Shown: positions 1 through 10,928, numbered from the stretch's first letter. The stretch: DNA of 64,000 nt from CAYFRC01 sp050946115 (GCA_050946115.1 JBMNUF010000002.1:1-64000), one strand, 5' to 3'. Notes: generated by a model from the sequence alone, not told the origin. Translations and numbers: made by a program.

Positions 1-2
1 AG

Positions 3-341
3 ACCGGTTGTGCATTCTGCATGGTGCAGAGCCTGGACGAGATGTATAGCACAAAGACGATCGATGAAGGAAAAACCTATTTTGACAAGCTGTGCCGTTG
101 GATGCGTAGAAGTCGTTTAGAGCCGATGAAAGTGGCAGCGCAGACGCTCAAGGAGAACGAGTGGGAGATTCTGAACTATTTTGCCGCTCGACTGACCAAT
201 GCTGTTTCAGAGGGTCTGAACAGCCTGATCCAAGCCGCGAAGCGGAAGGCACGGGGTTTTCGGACTTACGAGGGATTTCGCTGTATGATCATGCTTATGG
301 TCGGAAGGCTCAAACCGGACTGCATCCCGCTCTTTGAGTGA
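3..341 (+). CDS. ISL3-family transposase, C-terminal part (cut by window edge)
   Basis: The reading frame is already open at the left window edge and ends with TGA at 341, so only about the last 112 residues are visible. The segment ends in a typical ISL3 (IS204/IS1001/IS1096/IS1165) tail, with NAVSEGLNSLIQ and KARGFRTYEGFR: the final catalytic Glu region followed by the helix and the arginine-rich end that these DDE transposases share. The rest of the DDE domain and the N-terminal zinc/HTH region would lie outside the window. Whether the element is intact cannot be judged. Family assignment rests on this conserved tail only. Confidence 0.8.
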   Translation, partial: TGCAFCMVQSLDEMYSTKTIDEGKTYFDKLCRWMRRSRLEPMKVAAQTLKENEWEILNYFAARLTNAVSEGLNSLIQAAKRKARGFRTYEGFRCMIMLMVGRLKPDCIPLFE

Positions 342-343
342 CT

Positions 344-367
344 TTTCACGGTAATGAGAGAAGAACC
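344..367. mobile_element. Probable right terminal inverted repeat of the ISL3-type element
   Basis: Just after the transposase stop there is a stretch reading, on the minus strand, GGTTCTTCTCTCATTACC and then GTGAAAAG. ISL3-family ends typically start with GG(G/T)TCTTC-like sequence at this position, a few bases beyond the transposase gene. The element would therefore end near 367, and the next eight bases would be one copy of the 8-bp target duplication this family makes. The left end is outside the window, so pairing of the repeats could not be tested. Confidence 0.45.
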
Positions 368-418
368 TTTTGAGCGGTAGTTGTTGTGTGCCGTTTCCTA
401 TGCATTGTGCGAAAACAC

Positions 419-448
419 TTGCATAACGGGTATCGGAAGCGGTATAAT
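419..448 (+). promoter_or_regulatory. Candidate sigma-A promoter of the DUF5107/TPR gene
   Basis: TTGCAT at 419-424 and TATAAT at 443-448 are separated by 18 bases. The predicted transcript would begin about 155 bases upstream of the ATG at 611. This also argues against translation starting at the earlier in-frame start near 386, which would lie upstream of the transcript. Confidence 0.45.
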
Positions 449-610
449 AAAACCACGGACAAACAGCGGGGTTTGTCGACAATATCGGATGCGCCAACGG
501 AAATCAGGGCACCGAGAGTAGGCGAATCGTGCAGCGTTGCCTTGGCGTTTGGATCGTACTCCGGTCGGTGCGCCACCGCACCGCGATGGAAAAAAGGAAG
601 GGGCGGGAAA

Positions 611-3600
611 ATGTCGAACTATGTAGAGGCGGCCGTCGAGACATGGACGATTCCGACGTACGTCGTGCCACCGTCTGAAGAAATGCCGATGTTTGCGGAA
701 CATAGGCAACACCAGGGGACGAGCGGGAACCCGTATCCCAACAGGGTCACGCAGAAGGTCGAAAGGGAGCGCCGCGTGGATAAGGAATACGAGGTTGTTC
801 GCCTTGAAAACGACTATATTCGCGTGGTCATCATTCCGTCGCTCGGCGGTCGGATTTTTGAGGCATACGACAAGGTCAATGCCTATCACTTCCTGTATCG
901 GCAGCATTCCATAAAGCCGGCGCTGATCGGCGCGTTCGGCTCCTGGATATCCGGAGGCATCGAGTTCAACTGGCCGTATCACCATCGGCCGTCGACGTTC
1001 ATGCCCGTGGATTTCACGATAGAAAGGCCCGATGACGAATCCGCGATCTGTTGGCTTTCCGAATGCGATCCGTTCGACAGAACGCGCGGGACGGTCGGCA
1101 TCGTTTTGAGGAAGGATGCTAGTTTTTTTGAAACGCGCGTTCGGGTGTATAATCGCACGCCGCTTGCCCGCTCCTTTCTCTGGTGGGAAAACGCAGCGGT
1201 ATCCGTAAACAAACAATACCGCCTCGTTTTTCCGCCGGATGTCACCTGGGTGCATCACCATTACGATAGGAACCACACCACATACCCGATCGCGCAGGGG
1301 CGCTACGGCTCCGTCGAATTCGCGGAGCCGACGGATATCAGCTGGCATCGCAACACGCCGGAGTCCTGCTCCTATTTCTCTGCCCCGTCTCAATTCGATT
1401 TCTGCGGCGGGTACGATTATTCGGTGGATTGCGGCATACTGCACATCGCAAACCATCACATTTCCCCCGGCAAGAAGATGTTCACATGGGGGTATAACCG
1501 CCTGGCGGAAAGCTGGGAAAGGGCGCTTACGGATGCGGATGGCCCGTACTGCGAGCTGATGGCGGGCTCCTATACCGACGACCAGCCGGACTTTTCGTGG
1601 CTCGCTCCGTATGAGACGAAATGCTTCTCGCAGTATTGGTATCCCACGCGCCTGCTGGGCGGCGCGACATACGCCAATCTGGATGCAGCCGTGTCCGTGG
1701 AGAAGAACGGCGCAGGCAGCAAGGTGCGTTTGAACGTCACAAGGGCGATCGACGGCGCAACGCTGCGCGTCTTTGACGGCGCAAAAACAGCACTCGAAAC
1801 GCCCGTTTCGTTGAATCCCTGCGCGTGCTTCGAATGCGCGGTTTGCCTGAGCGATGATTTGTACACGGTGGAATTGACCGACGGGCAGGGCAAAGTGCTC
1901 CTTCGGTACAAAGAAATCATCCCCGATTTCATTCACATTCCCAAGGACAACCCCGGAATCCCGACCCCAAACGCGCTGAAGACCGCGCAGGAGCTGTACA
2001 TCGCAGGGCTGCATATCGATCAGTACCGAGACCCGATCTATAAGCCCGATCAATATTATTGCGAGGCACTGCGATACGAACCGGATCATCTCCCTTCCCT
2101 GACGGCGCTCGGCGAGTATCTCTACAGAACGGGAAAATATCAAGAGGCGCTCGATGTGTTGCACCGCGCGCTTTCCGTACAAAACACATACAACCTGAAC
2201 CCGAAGGACGGAACGATTTCCTATCTCATCGGCCTGTGCAATTTGGCCGCGGGCAAGGACGACAAAGCGTACGATTGCTTTTATAAGGCGTGTTGGAGTT
2301 ATCCCAGCATTGCCGCCGCAATGACCCAGCTTGCGGCTTTGGACGGGCGGCGCAGGGATTGGGCATCCATGTATGCGCATGCCTGTGAGGCGTTGGCCAA
2401 AGAAGATCGCAATACCATCGCAGGCGTGTACAAGGTGTGCGCGCTGTGGAAGAACGGAAAAATCGCGGAGGCGAAAAATGCGCTGGAGGGCATACTGGCA
2501 GCCAATCCCCTCGATTCGCTGGCATTATGGATCGACGTGCTGATAAACGGGAAAAAGGCGGAGGATTTCTTTTCCGCCCTGCGCTCGAATCCGTCGCAAA
2601 CCGGCATGGACATCGCGTTCGACCTCGCGCGGGCAGGGCTGTATGAGGAGGCAGCATCCGTTCTTCGGGAACTGGACAGATACGATCGGCTCTCGACGAT
2701 GGCACTGTATACGCTGGCGTATATTTTGGAGAAGACGGGACATAAGGCCGAAGCGGGCGCTGCGCGAAGCAAGGCATCCGCAAATGCGATCGTCGATGTA
2801 TTCCCATATCGTTTGGACGAGATAGCCGTTCTCGAGGCGGCTTGCCGGGCGGATGCCAAAGACGGAACGGCAGCATACCTTCTCGGCTGCGTCCTTTACG
2901 ACAAGAAACAGTTTGCGATGGCGGTCGATTGCTGGAAGCACGCCGTAGACGTAAGCCCGGATTTCTATATTCCGTACAGAAATCTGGCAGTGGCATATTT
3001 CAGCCATCTTGGGGACCGCGAGCTGGCACTTCGGTATCAGAAGCAGGCCGTGGAGTTGAATCCGACGGACGAGCAGCTGCTCAACGAAGCGGCGTACCTC
3101 ATGGCGGCGCTGGGCGTGCCGGGAGAGGAATGTGCGCGGTATATCGCCGCGCATATGCCGGATGGGTGCGGCGACGATCTGTATTTGGAACTTGCAAGGG
3201 CGCATATTCGGGCGGGACAGTATCGCGAAGCGACAAAGGTCATGCTGTCGCACAGCTTTACGCCCGGCGAAGGCGGAGAGTTTGCCATCGCGGAAGTGTA
3301 TATGTTCAGCAAATTGGCGGAGGGACGAAAGCAGTTAAAACACGGCAACCTCGGGGACGCGGCAAAGTGCTTTGAGGAAGCCCTGCACCTGCCGGAGAAT
3401 CTGCATTCCGGATTCTGGAACATGAGCGTGACGATTCCGTATAAGTATTATCTGGCGTTGGCTCTGATGCGGTTGGGGCGCGAAGACGAGGGCAGGAGCG
3501 TCGTGGAGGAAACCTTGTGCTATGACAACAGCGGCATGTGGAACATGGGCGGCGAATTCGTCTATTATTATGCGCTGCTGTTGCGTTTGGCAGGCCGTGA

Positions 3601-3880
3601 ATCGGAAGCGATGAAGGTCATGCGCGAGGCCATCTTACGATGGGAAGCGCTCTTGGCCGACAAACGCAATCCCGGAGAAGTGCGAAGAAGCAATCGTTTC
3701 TTCTATTTGTCCTTCATCGAAGACAGATATGTCGCAAAGGAAGCGGAGCTCCATTACATGTTAGGGCTTGGCATGCTGTTCGTCGGCGACAAAGAGCGCG
3801 CGAAAACCCATTTTGCATCCTGCCTCGAAATGCATCCGGACAACGCGGGTTGCATTCTGGAAATGCGCATGCTCGAATAA
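611..3880 (+). CDS. DUF5107 domain protein with C-terminal TPR repeats
   Basis: The product is 1,089 residues. The N-terminal third has the DUF5107 pattern, a galactose-mutarotase-like beta-sandwich associated with carbohydrate metabolism, including PSLGGRIFEAYDK and SGGIEFNWPYHHRPST around residues 85-130. From about residue 470 to the end there are many tetratricopeptide repeats, for example TALGEYLYRTGKYQEALDVL. No signal peptide or membrane segment is visible, so it is probably cytoplasmic. The ATG at 611 is chosen because AAGGAAGGGGCGGG lies just upstream and homologues begin near here; the frame is open back to 386 but without a ribosome site. It precedes a glycoside hydrolase by 69 bases, which supports a role in sugar handling. 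The biochemical activity of the DUF5107 domain is not established. Confidence 0.85.
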   Translation: MSNYVEAAVETWTIPTYVVPPSEEMPMFAEHRQHQGTSGNPYPNRVTQKVERERRVDKEYEVVRLENDYIRVVIIPSLGGRIFEAYDKVNAYHFLYRQHSIKPALIGAFGSWISGGIEFNWPYHHRPSTFMPVDFTIERPDDESAICWLSECDPFDRTRGTVGIVLRKDASFFETRVRVYNRTPLARSFLWWENAAVSVNKQYRLVFPPDVTWVHHHYDRNHTTYPIAQGRYGSVEFAEPTDISWHRNTPESCSYFSAPSQFDFCGGYDYSVDCGILHIANHHISPGKKMFTWGYNRLAESWERALTDADGPYCELMAGSYTDDQPDFSWLAPYETKCFSQYWYPTRLLGGATYANLDAAVSVEKNGAGSKVRLNVTRAIDGATLRVFDGAKTALETPVSLNPCACFECAVCLSDDLYTVELTDGQGKVLLRYKEIIPDFIHIPKDNPGIPTPNALKTAQELYIAGLHIDQYRDPIYKPDQYYCEALRYEPDHLPSLTALGEYLYRTGKYQEALDVLHRALSVQNTYNLNPKDGTISYLIGLCNLAAGKDDKAYDCFYKACWSYPSIAAAMTQLAALDGRRRDWASMYAHACEALAKEDRNTIAGVYKVCALWKNGKIAEAKNALEGILAANPLDSLALWIDVLINGKKAEDFFSALRSNPSQTGMDIAFDLARAGLYEEAASVLRELDRYDRLSTMALYTLAYILEKTGHKAEAGAARSKASANAIVDVFPYRLDEIAVLEAACRADAKDGTAAYLLGCVLYDKKQFAMAVDCWKHAVDVSPDFYIPYRNLAVAYFSHLGDRELALRYQKQAVELNPTDEQLLNEAAYLMAALGVPGEECARYIAAHMPDGCGDDLYLELARAHIRAGQYREATKVMLSHSFTPGEGGEFAIAEVYMFSKLAEGRKQLKHGNLGDAAKCFEEALHLPENLHSGFWNMSVTIPYKYYLALALMRLGREDEGRSVVEETLCYDNSGMWNMGGEFVYYYALLLRLAGRESEAMKVMREAILRWEALLADKRNPGEVRRSNRFFYLSFIEDRYVAKEAELHYMLGLGMLFVGDKERAKTHFASCLEMHPDNAGCILEMRMLE

Positions 3881-3949
3881 CCCGCCTCCGACAGGTGCTG
3901 AGGCCGCGACGCAAAAGAGCGTCTGCTTTAAAGAAAGTGAGGGGATATC

Positions 3950-5914
3950 GTGAACATCGATTGGAAGGATGCGCTCTTGCCCGGCACAAGGCTGGATGGG
4001 AATGTGCTGACCCTCCCCGCCGAGGGCGGCGGATTTGTCATTCGAGAGCTCGCGTCGACGGCGCAGCGCTGGCTGAACATGACGCTGACGGTGCTCGAAA
4101 CGCACTCCATGGCCTTTGAGCTGCGGGTTTACGGTGCGGAACAAGAGCCAAAGGTTGTCATCCGATTTGGCTTGATGCCCGAGTATCGGGCGAATATCCC
4201 GATCGATATGAACTGGCTGGACGGCCACATATTGTTTCCGGGCCATTCGGTGGGCATGTTGAAGGTGGTATGCCACGGCTCGCGCATAGAACGCAAAGAC
4301 GTAACGCGCGCCGAGATGGTCAACATCGCGTCATCGCATGCGATCAGGCTATGTGTCGAGGACGTCTCGCTGGAGGATGCCCCGCGCCCGCCTGCAGAAG
4401 TGCCCCAAGTGCCTTTGATCGACGAAATGGGGCAGTACATACCAAAGAGTTGGCCGGGCAAGCAGAAGAGCTTCTATAAAATGGTTGAAAATATCGTTCG
4501 GCAGGCGAAAAAACCGAATACGTGGCCCTTTGCAAATTGGACCGAATGGGGCGGATATGCCCCGATGAAGCTTGGAGAAGGGACGGGCTTTTTTACCAAT
4601 ATAAAGCATGAAGGCAGGTGGTTTTTGCTCGACCCGGACGGCTGTGCATTTTTCAGCATGGGTCCGGATTGCGTCGTCGCCCGCTGTGACGCGCGGATAG
4701 ACGGCTTAGAGCCGCTGCTCAGCCCGATACCGGAGGACCCCGAACTCTGCGAACCGATGGACCGCAAATGGGGCGAAGAACCGCGCCGAAACGGAAAGCT
4801 TTTCTCCTATGAGCGAGCAAATCTAAAGCGTGCATTTGGTGATGACTGGTATGAAAAATGGCGAAAAATGATTGTCGCACAGCTAAAGCAAATGGGGATG
4901 AACACCTTGGGAAACTGGTCCGATCCGAAATTGTTCGGTCGTATGCCGTATGTGACCAGCCTTCCGAGGTTTCCCGCGACAAAGCACACGATCTTCCGCG
5001 ATTTCCCGGACGTGCTTTCTCCGGAATATGTGGAAGACGCAAAACGGTGCGCGAGCGAACTGACCGAACGATGCGACGACCCGTATATGATAGGCTATTT
5101 TCTGCGCAATGAGCCGGGATGGGCGTTTGTAGACGACCTGATTCTTGCGGATGAAGTGCTGCGAGACGCCGAAGATACGTGGTGCAAGAGGGCGCTTATC
5201 GACCGCATGAAGGAACGGTACGGTTCGATCGACGCGCTGAACGCTGCGTGGGAAACACAACTGACGGATTTTGCGGATTTGAAGCGCCCGATCGCAAAAG
5301 CATCCGCTTTTTCGGAGAATGCGGAGCATGATCTGCGCGCATTCTCCGAGGAATTGGTTCGCGCATATACGGCGATTCCGTCCGACGCATGCCGGGAGGC
5401 AGACCCCAATCACATGATATTGGGGATGCGGTGGGCATGGATTTCGGACCCGGCATTGACGGCGGGATGGGAATGCTTCGACGTGTTTTCTATCAACTGC
5501 TATGCGGCGGAACCGACGGCGGCAATAGATCGCGTCCGCGAGCTTGGCGTGGATTTGCCGGTGATGATCGGCGAGTTTCACTTTGGCGCATTGGACGTCG
5601 GGCTTACGGCCACCGGGTTGAGGGCCGTAGCGACGCAGGCAGACAGGGGCAAGGCATATCGATATTACGTCGAAAAAACGGCCGCACATCCGATGGGCGT
5701 AGGCTGCCACTGGTTCCAATGCTACGACCAGTTTGCACTCGGCCGATTTGACGGCGAAAATTACAACATCGGCATCTTCGATGTGTGTTTACAACCGTAT
5801 CCCGATCTGGCAAAGGCGATTCGCGATTGCGGTGCGACGATCTACGATGTCCTTGCGGGTAAACGCGCCCCGATCGAAGACGAGCCGGTCAGATTGCCTA
5901 TGATTGCGTACTGA
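3950..5914 (+). CDS. GH50-like clan GH-A glycoside hydrolase (beta-agarase/beta-galactosidase type)
   Basis: This 654-residue protein starts at GTG, with GAGGGG six bases upstream. Residues 1-150 look like a carbohydrate-binding beta-sandwich. The region from about 210 has the agarase-like entry GRWFLLDPDGCAFFSMGPDCV. A TIM-barrel follows, with FLRNEPGWAF (putative acid/base Glu388) and VMIGEFHFGALDVG (putative nucleophile Glu542). The EFHFG motif is characteristic of GH50 beta-agarases and relatives. No signal peptide is seen, so it probably acts on imported oligosaccharides. It probably forms an operon with the DUF5107/TPR gene. GH42 or an unclassified GH-A family is the main alternative; the substrate is probably a beta-galactoside, but this is inference. 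Confidence 0.72.
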   Translation: MNIDWKDALLPGTRLDGNVLTLPAEGGGFVIRELASTAQRWLNMTLTVLETHSMAFELRVYGAEQEPKVVIRFGLMPEYRANIPIDMNWLDGHILFPGHSVGMLKVVCHGSRIERKDVTRAEMVNIASSHAIRLCVEDVSLEDAPRPPAEVPQVPLIDEMGQYIPKSWPGKQKSFYKMVENIVRQAKKPNTWPFANWTEWGGYAPMKLGEGTGFFTNIKHEGRWFLLDPDGCAFFSMGPDCVVARCDARIDGLEPLLSPIPEDPELCEPMDRKWGEEPRRNGKLFSYERANLKRAFGDDWYEKWRKMIVAQLKQMGMNTLGNWSDPKLFGRMPYVTSLPRFPATKHTIFRDFPDVLSPEYVEDAKRCASELTERCDDPYMIGYFLRNEPGWAFVDDLILADEVLRDAEDTWCKRALIDRMKERYGSIDALNAAWETQLTDFADLKRPIAKASAFSENAEHDLRAFSEELVRAYTAIPSDACREADPNHMILGMRWAWISDPALTAGWECFDVFSINCYAAEPTAAIDRVRELGVDLPVMIGEFHFGALDVGLTATGLRAVATQADRGKAYRYYVEKTAAHPMGVGCHWFQCYDQFALGRFDGENYNIGIFDVCLQPYPDLAKAIRDCGATIYDVLAGKRAPIEDEPVRLPMIAY

Positions 5915-6011
5915 ACTTCTCTTGGGTATATCCCGCGTTGACATAGTCCGTTTTCCGGCGTGCTATTCAGACCGCTGAGTATCATGACGGGAAACGGGCT
6001 ATTATATAAGT

Positions 6012-6040
6012 GCTTTCAGGTATTGCGTTGCCCTGAAAGC
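6012..6040. terminator. Inverted repeat between convergent genes
   Basis: GCTTTCAGG at 6012-6020 is perfectly complementary to CCTGAAAGC at 6032-6040, with an 11-base loop. It lies between the converging glycoside hydrolase and helicase genes and could end transcription from either side, but there is no clear T-run after the stem. A second imperfect long-range repeat (AGTCCGTTTTCC near 5947 with GGGAAACGGGCT near 5990) lies just before it. Confidence 0.35.
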
Positions 6041-6083
6041 GAATGGTGGGCAAGCTGTGACAGTAACCTGAACCGGCAAGGGA

Positions 6084-9000
6084 TTATTTTAGGGAAATCA
6101 GCTCGCCGTCTATGATGACATCGCCTTCCAGTGCGCGCAAAGCGGAATCCAGTGCCGCGTTGACAGATTTCCCAACGCGGGCAACTCCACATTGTGCCGC
6201 CAGTGAGCGATATAGACCGCTTTTGTCGGCGGTCACATTCTGCCTGAGGATTTCACGCATTCCCGCCGCCAATTCTTCCGGAGCAATATGCCTGATATCG
6301 CGCGTGATATCGCCCGGGATACGAAATCGAATCTCTTTATCAAGATACAAGAATCCATCCCTTCGTACGATATCGTATCGTTGGTATCCTCGCATTCGCT
6401 CTTCGTACATGCGCTGCACTACATTTGTGACCTTCTCGCGACCGAAGCACGGGACAATCCGCTTTAGAAGCAATTCTTCCGAAAGCGGAGCTTCCACATC
6501 CAAAATTGCTTTCACCATACCCTTCAAATCATGCGATCCGTATTTTCTGCTCAGCATAGGGATGTCTGCTGCTTTATACTGCGGAAATGAAAAATGATTT
6601 TCGTCGACGACCTCTTCAAACGTTTCTACCGGCTCACTTTCTATATCCTTCGCTTCTGTTCTCGATGGGGTCTTGATTGCGTCTGCTGCTGCCTCCAAAA
6701 GCCGACGCTGCTCAACGGACTTGTTTCGGAACCAATCGGTAGACCAGATGCGGTAGAATTTCTATCCCATGCGCTCTAAGACTTCTTGCCGCAAGCGATC
6801 GCGGTCGCGTGCATTTTTCGCAGAATGGTATGCCGGACCATCACATTCAATGGCAAGGACGTAATCGGAACTGTCTGGAATCTTTAAGCCGAGATCGATT
6901 CGGAAGCCGGAGCACCCAACTTGCGTATCCACAGAGAATCCCTCAGAACGCAGGAAGTCGCATACTTCCGATTCAAAATCAGAGTCAAATTGCTCAAAGG
7001 GATTTACACGAATGGTGCGTTCAAACGCGATGGCGCCATTCTCCGCAAAGTCAAGATACTCTCGAAGCAGTCTGGCGCCTTCTGCGGATGTTCGACTCAA
7101 ATCGATATTCGTGTAATGCATAGAGGAAACCAACTGGAGGTTGCATTTTGCACGCGTAACGGCAACATTCAATCTTCGCTCGCCGCCGACGCGATTCAGC
7201 GGACCAAAATTATGCAGAAACCGTCCCTGGGCGTCTATGCCATAGGCAACGCTGAATATGATGGTGTCCCTCTCATCGCCTTGTACCGTTTCAAGATTCT
7301 TGATGAAAAACGGTTCATTGCCATCTTTTTCGAAGAAAAACTCTTTCTCCGGTGTGTTCTGCCGCCGTTTTGTGAGCAGCTTGTCGATCAAATCCTGCTG
7401 AGCAATGCTAAACGCAACAACGCCTAAACTGCGGCTCGGGAATTCGTCGATGTTTTTGTAGATCAGATCAACGACAAACTCTGCTTCGTTCCGATTGGTA
7501 TGTGCCTTGCGATCAAAGACGCCATCCACATGGTAATAATCCACCCCAATCCCCGGTCTATCTGCCTTCGAGGATGGGAAGGTCACGAGTTCACTGTTAT
7601 AGAAGTTATTATTGGAGAATGTAATGAGCTGCTCATAGCGACTGCGGTAATGCCAGCGCAAACGGATCTGCTGCATGGAGGTTGAACACAAATCCAAAAT
7701 GGACTCAAAATCCGTTACATCGCCGGTTTCCTCGTCGCTATTCTCGTCTTCGATGGAGGCATTAAAGAAATTGCTGGGCGGCATCTGCTTGGAATCGCCC
7801 ACGACGATTAACTGCTTGGCTCGATATATTGCCCCGACTGCATCTTGCGGGAAAATCTGCGATGCCTCATCAAATATTACGACATCGAAGGAAACCGAGT
7901 CGGGTGCAAGGAATGTGCTGACGCTCAGCGGAGACATAAGAAAACACGGCTTAATCCGCTGTACAAGCTCGCCGGTTTCTGCAAGCAAAGATCGAATGCT
8001 CTTTTGTTTTCGCTTTTTCTCACCTTCCCGAAGCAGTATGGCCAATGCACTTCCCGATGCAAGCATATCGAGAGAGGGGCGTTTTGCCGATAGCTCTGCG
8101 CGAATCTTGGCCTTGTTGATTTCAAACTGTTCGATATCTTTCTTGGAAAATATGCGGATTACCTTATCATGAGAGATTCGATTAAATGCAGACAACGTCG
8201 GCGATTCCGATACGATCAAATAGATCCATTGATAATAAAACTGCCTTTGAAACGCTCCGACAACGTGCCTTGGCTCAACATTATTGTCGATGGCGGCGTC
8301 TATAAAGGATACAACCTGTCTATCATCAAGCTTAGAAAGCAAATTTCTGAAATGACACCAATTGTCCACCTTGTCTATCTCCTGCAAGCAATCACTCAAC
8401 CGAGCCAGCACAAAAGAACAAGGGGCCTCATAGATATTCAGAATCGCCTTATCAAAATATCCTGAAATGCGCTTTAGAATGTCATCATCACAGGATGCGA
8501 AGATCGAACTACAGCTTTTCGCATAATCCGCAAATGCATCCCGTTCGGAAGTGAAATCGGCATAATCCTCTAACGCACCAAAGGAAATACCGCCTGCGAA
8601 AACCGCATCCAAGGCGGATATTTGCTCCGTTACATAATTCCAATCCGTTTCAACGCCCTTGTATGCCGCTCCCAAATAAGCTTTGATCGGGGCCTCTGCC
8701 TCGCCGTATTCCATGCTTTTATTTTGATAATATGCGAGCTTCTCTGTCACCACAACAGCTTCGCTATAAGATAGCTTTTTCCCATCCTTCTTACACAAGC
8801 GCAGATTGGTGACGAGTTGCTTATATTCAGCATTGAAAAGTCTTGAAAACACTCCTGTAAATTGTTTCGTCAGCTTCTTATGATATGCCGCTCCATCCAA
8901 TGTATATATATCGTCATCAAACGCGGCGCTCAAGACTGAACGGGACGCGAGAATGTCAGAACTCAGTGCCCGCAATGTATTCAATGCAGAATTGAATGTG

Positions 9001-10727
9001 TCAAAATGTTCTCTATGTAAGAGCAACGGTGTGATAATTTGGGACGTTGCAGCGAGGTTAAAGAACATTTTCCAGACGCGGGTATCGTCAATACCAGTAC
9101 AATGTATCCCATATCTTTCGGAAATTTCCTGCTGAAAAGGAATCAATGCTTGCAAAAGCTGTACAGCGGCAGAGAGATCGCCTTTCAGTGCGGATTTCGC
9201 CTGATACGATGTGTCCTGATTTATATAGCCGTACCAAGGGTTGTTTCTGAAGTTGTATCCAATGGACGGTATATAGTCTACATACTGCTCCAGAAGAAAG
9301 GTTGTTTCAGTAATATATGTTTCTCCCTTGGAGGCAAGCTGAGGAACAGACCATTCTACATCCGGCATAGAGCGAAACGCTGCATACGCATCATACAGTT
9401 GAAAAAGGCTTTTTTCAATGACAGGGCGCTGTTTATGAAGCTCAGCCGCATAAATATCCAGCTGCCGTATGCTCTTTTCTTTAATAGCTATTTCGGTATC
9501 CGCCTTGGATGAGACGACGCTTTTCCCCGTGCGAAGTGTGTTGCAGATATCCGCAATCACATCTTTTTTGTTTGCCTTGTGGCTGTGAAGCTGCAAGCAG
9601 AATTCCGCAAGTCCCGCTTGCTTTAGTTTGTCATAGACCACATTCAGCGCCGCCAGCTTTTCGGAAACGAACAGAATCTTCTTCCCGTCGCTTAGGCATT
9701 CTGCGATGATATTGGTAATTGTCTGGCTTTTCCCTGTTCCGGGCGGTCCCTGCATAACAAAACTCTTTCCTGATTTTGCCATTTCAATCGCTTCGATCTG
9801 ACTGGAATCGGCATCTACTACACTATGTAGTTCGATCAACGGATTGGTAACAGGTGCAGCAGATTTGCCGTCATCGAACAAGTCCTCAGCGGCGGTGGAC
9901 TCTCCGAGAAGTTGACGGATATTCCGGTTGGCTAAAATTGTCGGTGCATTATCCTTCAAATCCCGGTACATATTGATTTTAAGGAATGAGAAAATGCCGA
10001 TTTTACACTCCGCTGTAACGGTCCATTGCAGCTTAGAAACGAGGCGGCGCACCTTTTCGAGATATTTCGCGAGCCCCTCGTCATCATACTCAGGGAGCTT
10101 CACTCCGTGTTCAGCATCCATCTTGTAGGCGAAGGTTGGATTGAGGATGATTTCGTCCTCCGCCGACTTGATGAAGTACGGCTCCACAGCAGATTCCTGT
10201 TCCAGTTGAATCGGCACGAGCAAAATGGGGGCGCGGTAAACGAAGTTCGAGGTGTCACTTTCTTTCCAATGGATAAAGCCGAATGCCATATACAGAACAT
10301 TGACACCGGTTTCCTCTATGAATTGTCGCGCCCTCTTATCGATTTTTTTAATCGCCGCAAGTGGATTTGTTGCTGCATTATACAGTAAAATCTGGTTTTG
10401 TCGTTTGATTTTTGCGGAATATTGGAGCAAAAAAGCATCTCTTTCGCTTGTATCTTCCGGAGGATCTGGTGTCTCGCTTTGTGTATGCCCAGAAGCAACA
10501 TCATCCTCAAGTTCATCGTCTTCCTCGATGATTTTAGGATCAAACACCTCAAAGGAAGTTGCCCCGTCAATCTTTTCAAACAAAGACTCGCAAGAAGGGA
10601 GCAGCACTTCAACCGTAGAAGTCTTTGTATCCTTAAAACTGATTAGGTTGTTGCGCTTCCCTGTATCCAGCAACAGCTCAGCCCACTTTTCCAGCTTTTT
10701 TATATCCACGGTTCGATTCGCCTCCAT
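6084..10727 (-). pseudogene. DUF4011/DUF3320 SF1 helicase-nuclease, interrupted by an in-frame amber codon
   Basis: The order is a DUF4011 N-terminal region (KLEKWAELLLDTGKRNNLISF), a Walker A GPPGTGKS at residues 327-334, a Walker B region VVIFDEASQIFPQDA, a C-terminal SF1 helicase end with TRAKCNL, an MTES-type restriction-endonuclease fold (FRIDLGLKIPDSSDYVLAIECDG), then DUF3320. The frame is continuous from 10727 to 6084 except for one TAG at 6762-6764, reading ERMG-stop-KFYRIWSTDW. Relatives have Trp at this place, so TGG to TAG explains it. Residues 1-1321 keep the helicase and nuclease; about 225 further residues with DUF3320 follow the stop without a good ribosome site. ATG 10727 is chosen because it fits DUF4011 starts and lies downstream of a good promoter at 10900-10928. 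Such ATPases are often found in defence loci; no partner is seen here. Confidence 0.82.
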
Positions 10728-10899
10728 ACATCCGGTTTTATCGCTGATTTCTGGATTTATCTGTATTCTCCATGCTGTCGCTGATATCGCAGAGCCGTGG
10801 AGTTTTTTATATCTTTCAGACACAAATCGTACTTCTGAAAAGCACAGCTTTGAAGACTCGAATCCGCTCCTTTTTCGATAGAAATCCGCAACTCGAATA

Positions 10900-10928
10900 A
10901 TTATAGCATGTAATTGCATAGTAAACAA
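10900..10928 (-). promoter_or_regulatory. Promoter of the DUF4011 helicase gene
   Basis: On the minus strand TTGTTT (10928-10923) and TATAAT (10905-10900) are separated by 17 bases. Transcription would begin near 10893, which leaves a leader of about 165 bases before the ATG at 10727 and excludes the earlier in-frame ATG codons at 10928 and 10919. Confidence 0.6.

Noticed and set aside
386..610. Extended N-terminus for the DUF5107/TPR protein
   Set aside because: There is no ribosome site at 386, the promoter candidate lies at 419-448, and the ATG at 611 has a strong ribosome site.
398..2380. 660-residue open frame on the minus strand opposite the DUF5107/TPR gene
   Set aside because: It is antisense to a clear coding gene in GC-rich sequence, has a composition typical of shadow frames (many Arg, Cys, His) and no recognisable motif or ribosome site.
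6699..6764. Interpretation of the helicase interruption as a frameshift
   Set aside because: The frame on both sides of the stop is the same (stop at 6762-6764, second part through 6084), so one nonsense codon explains it without any indel.
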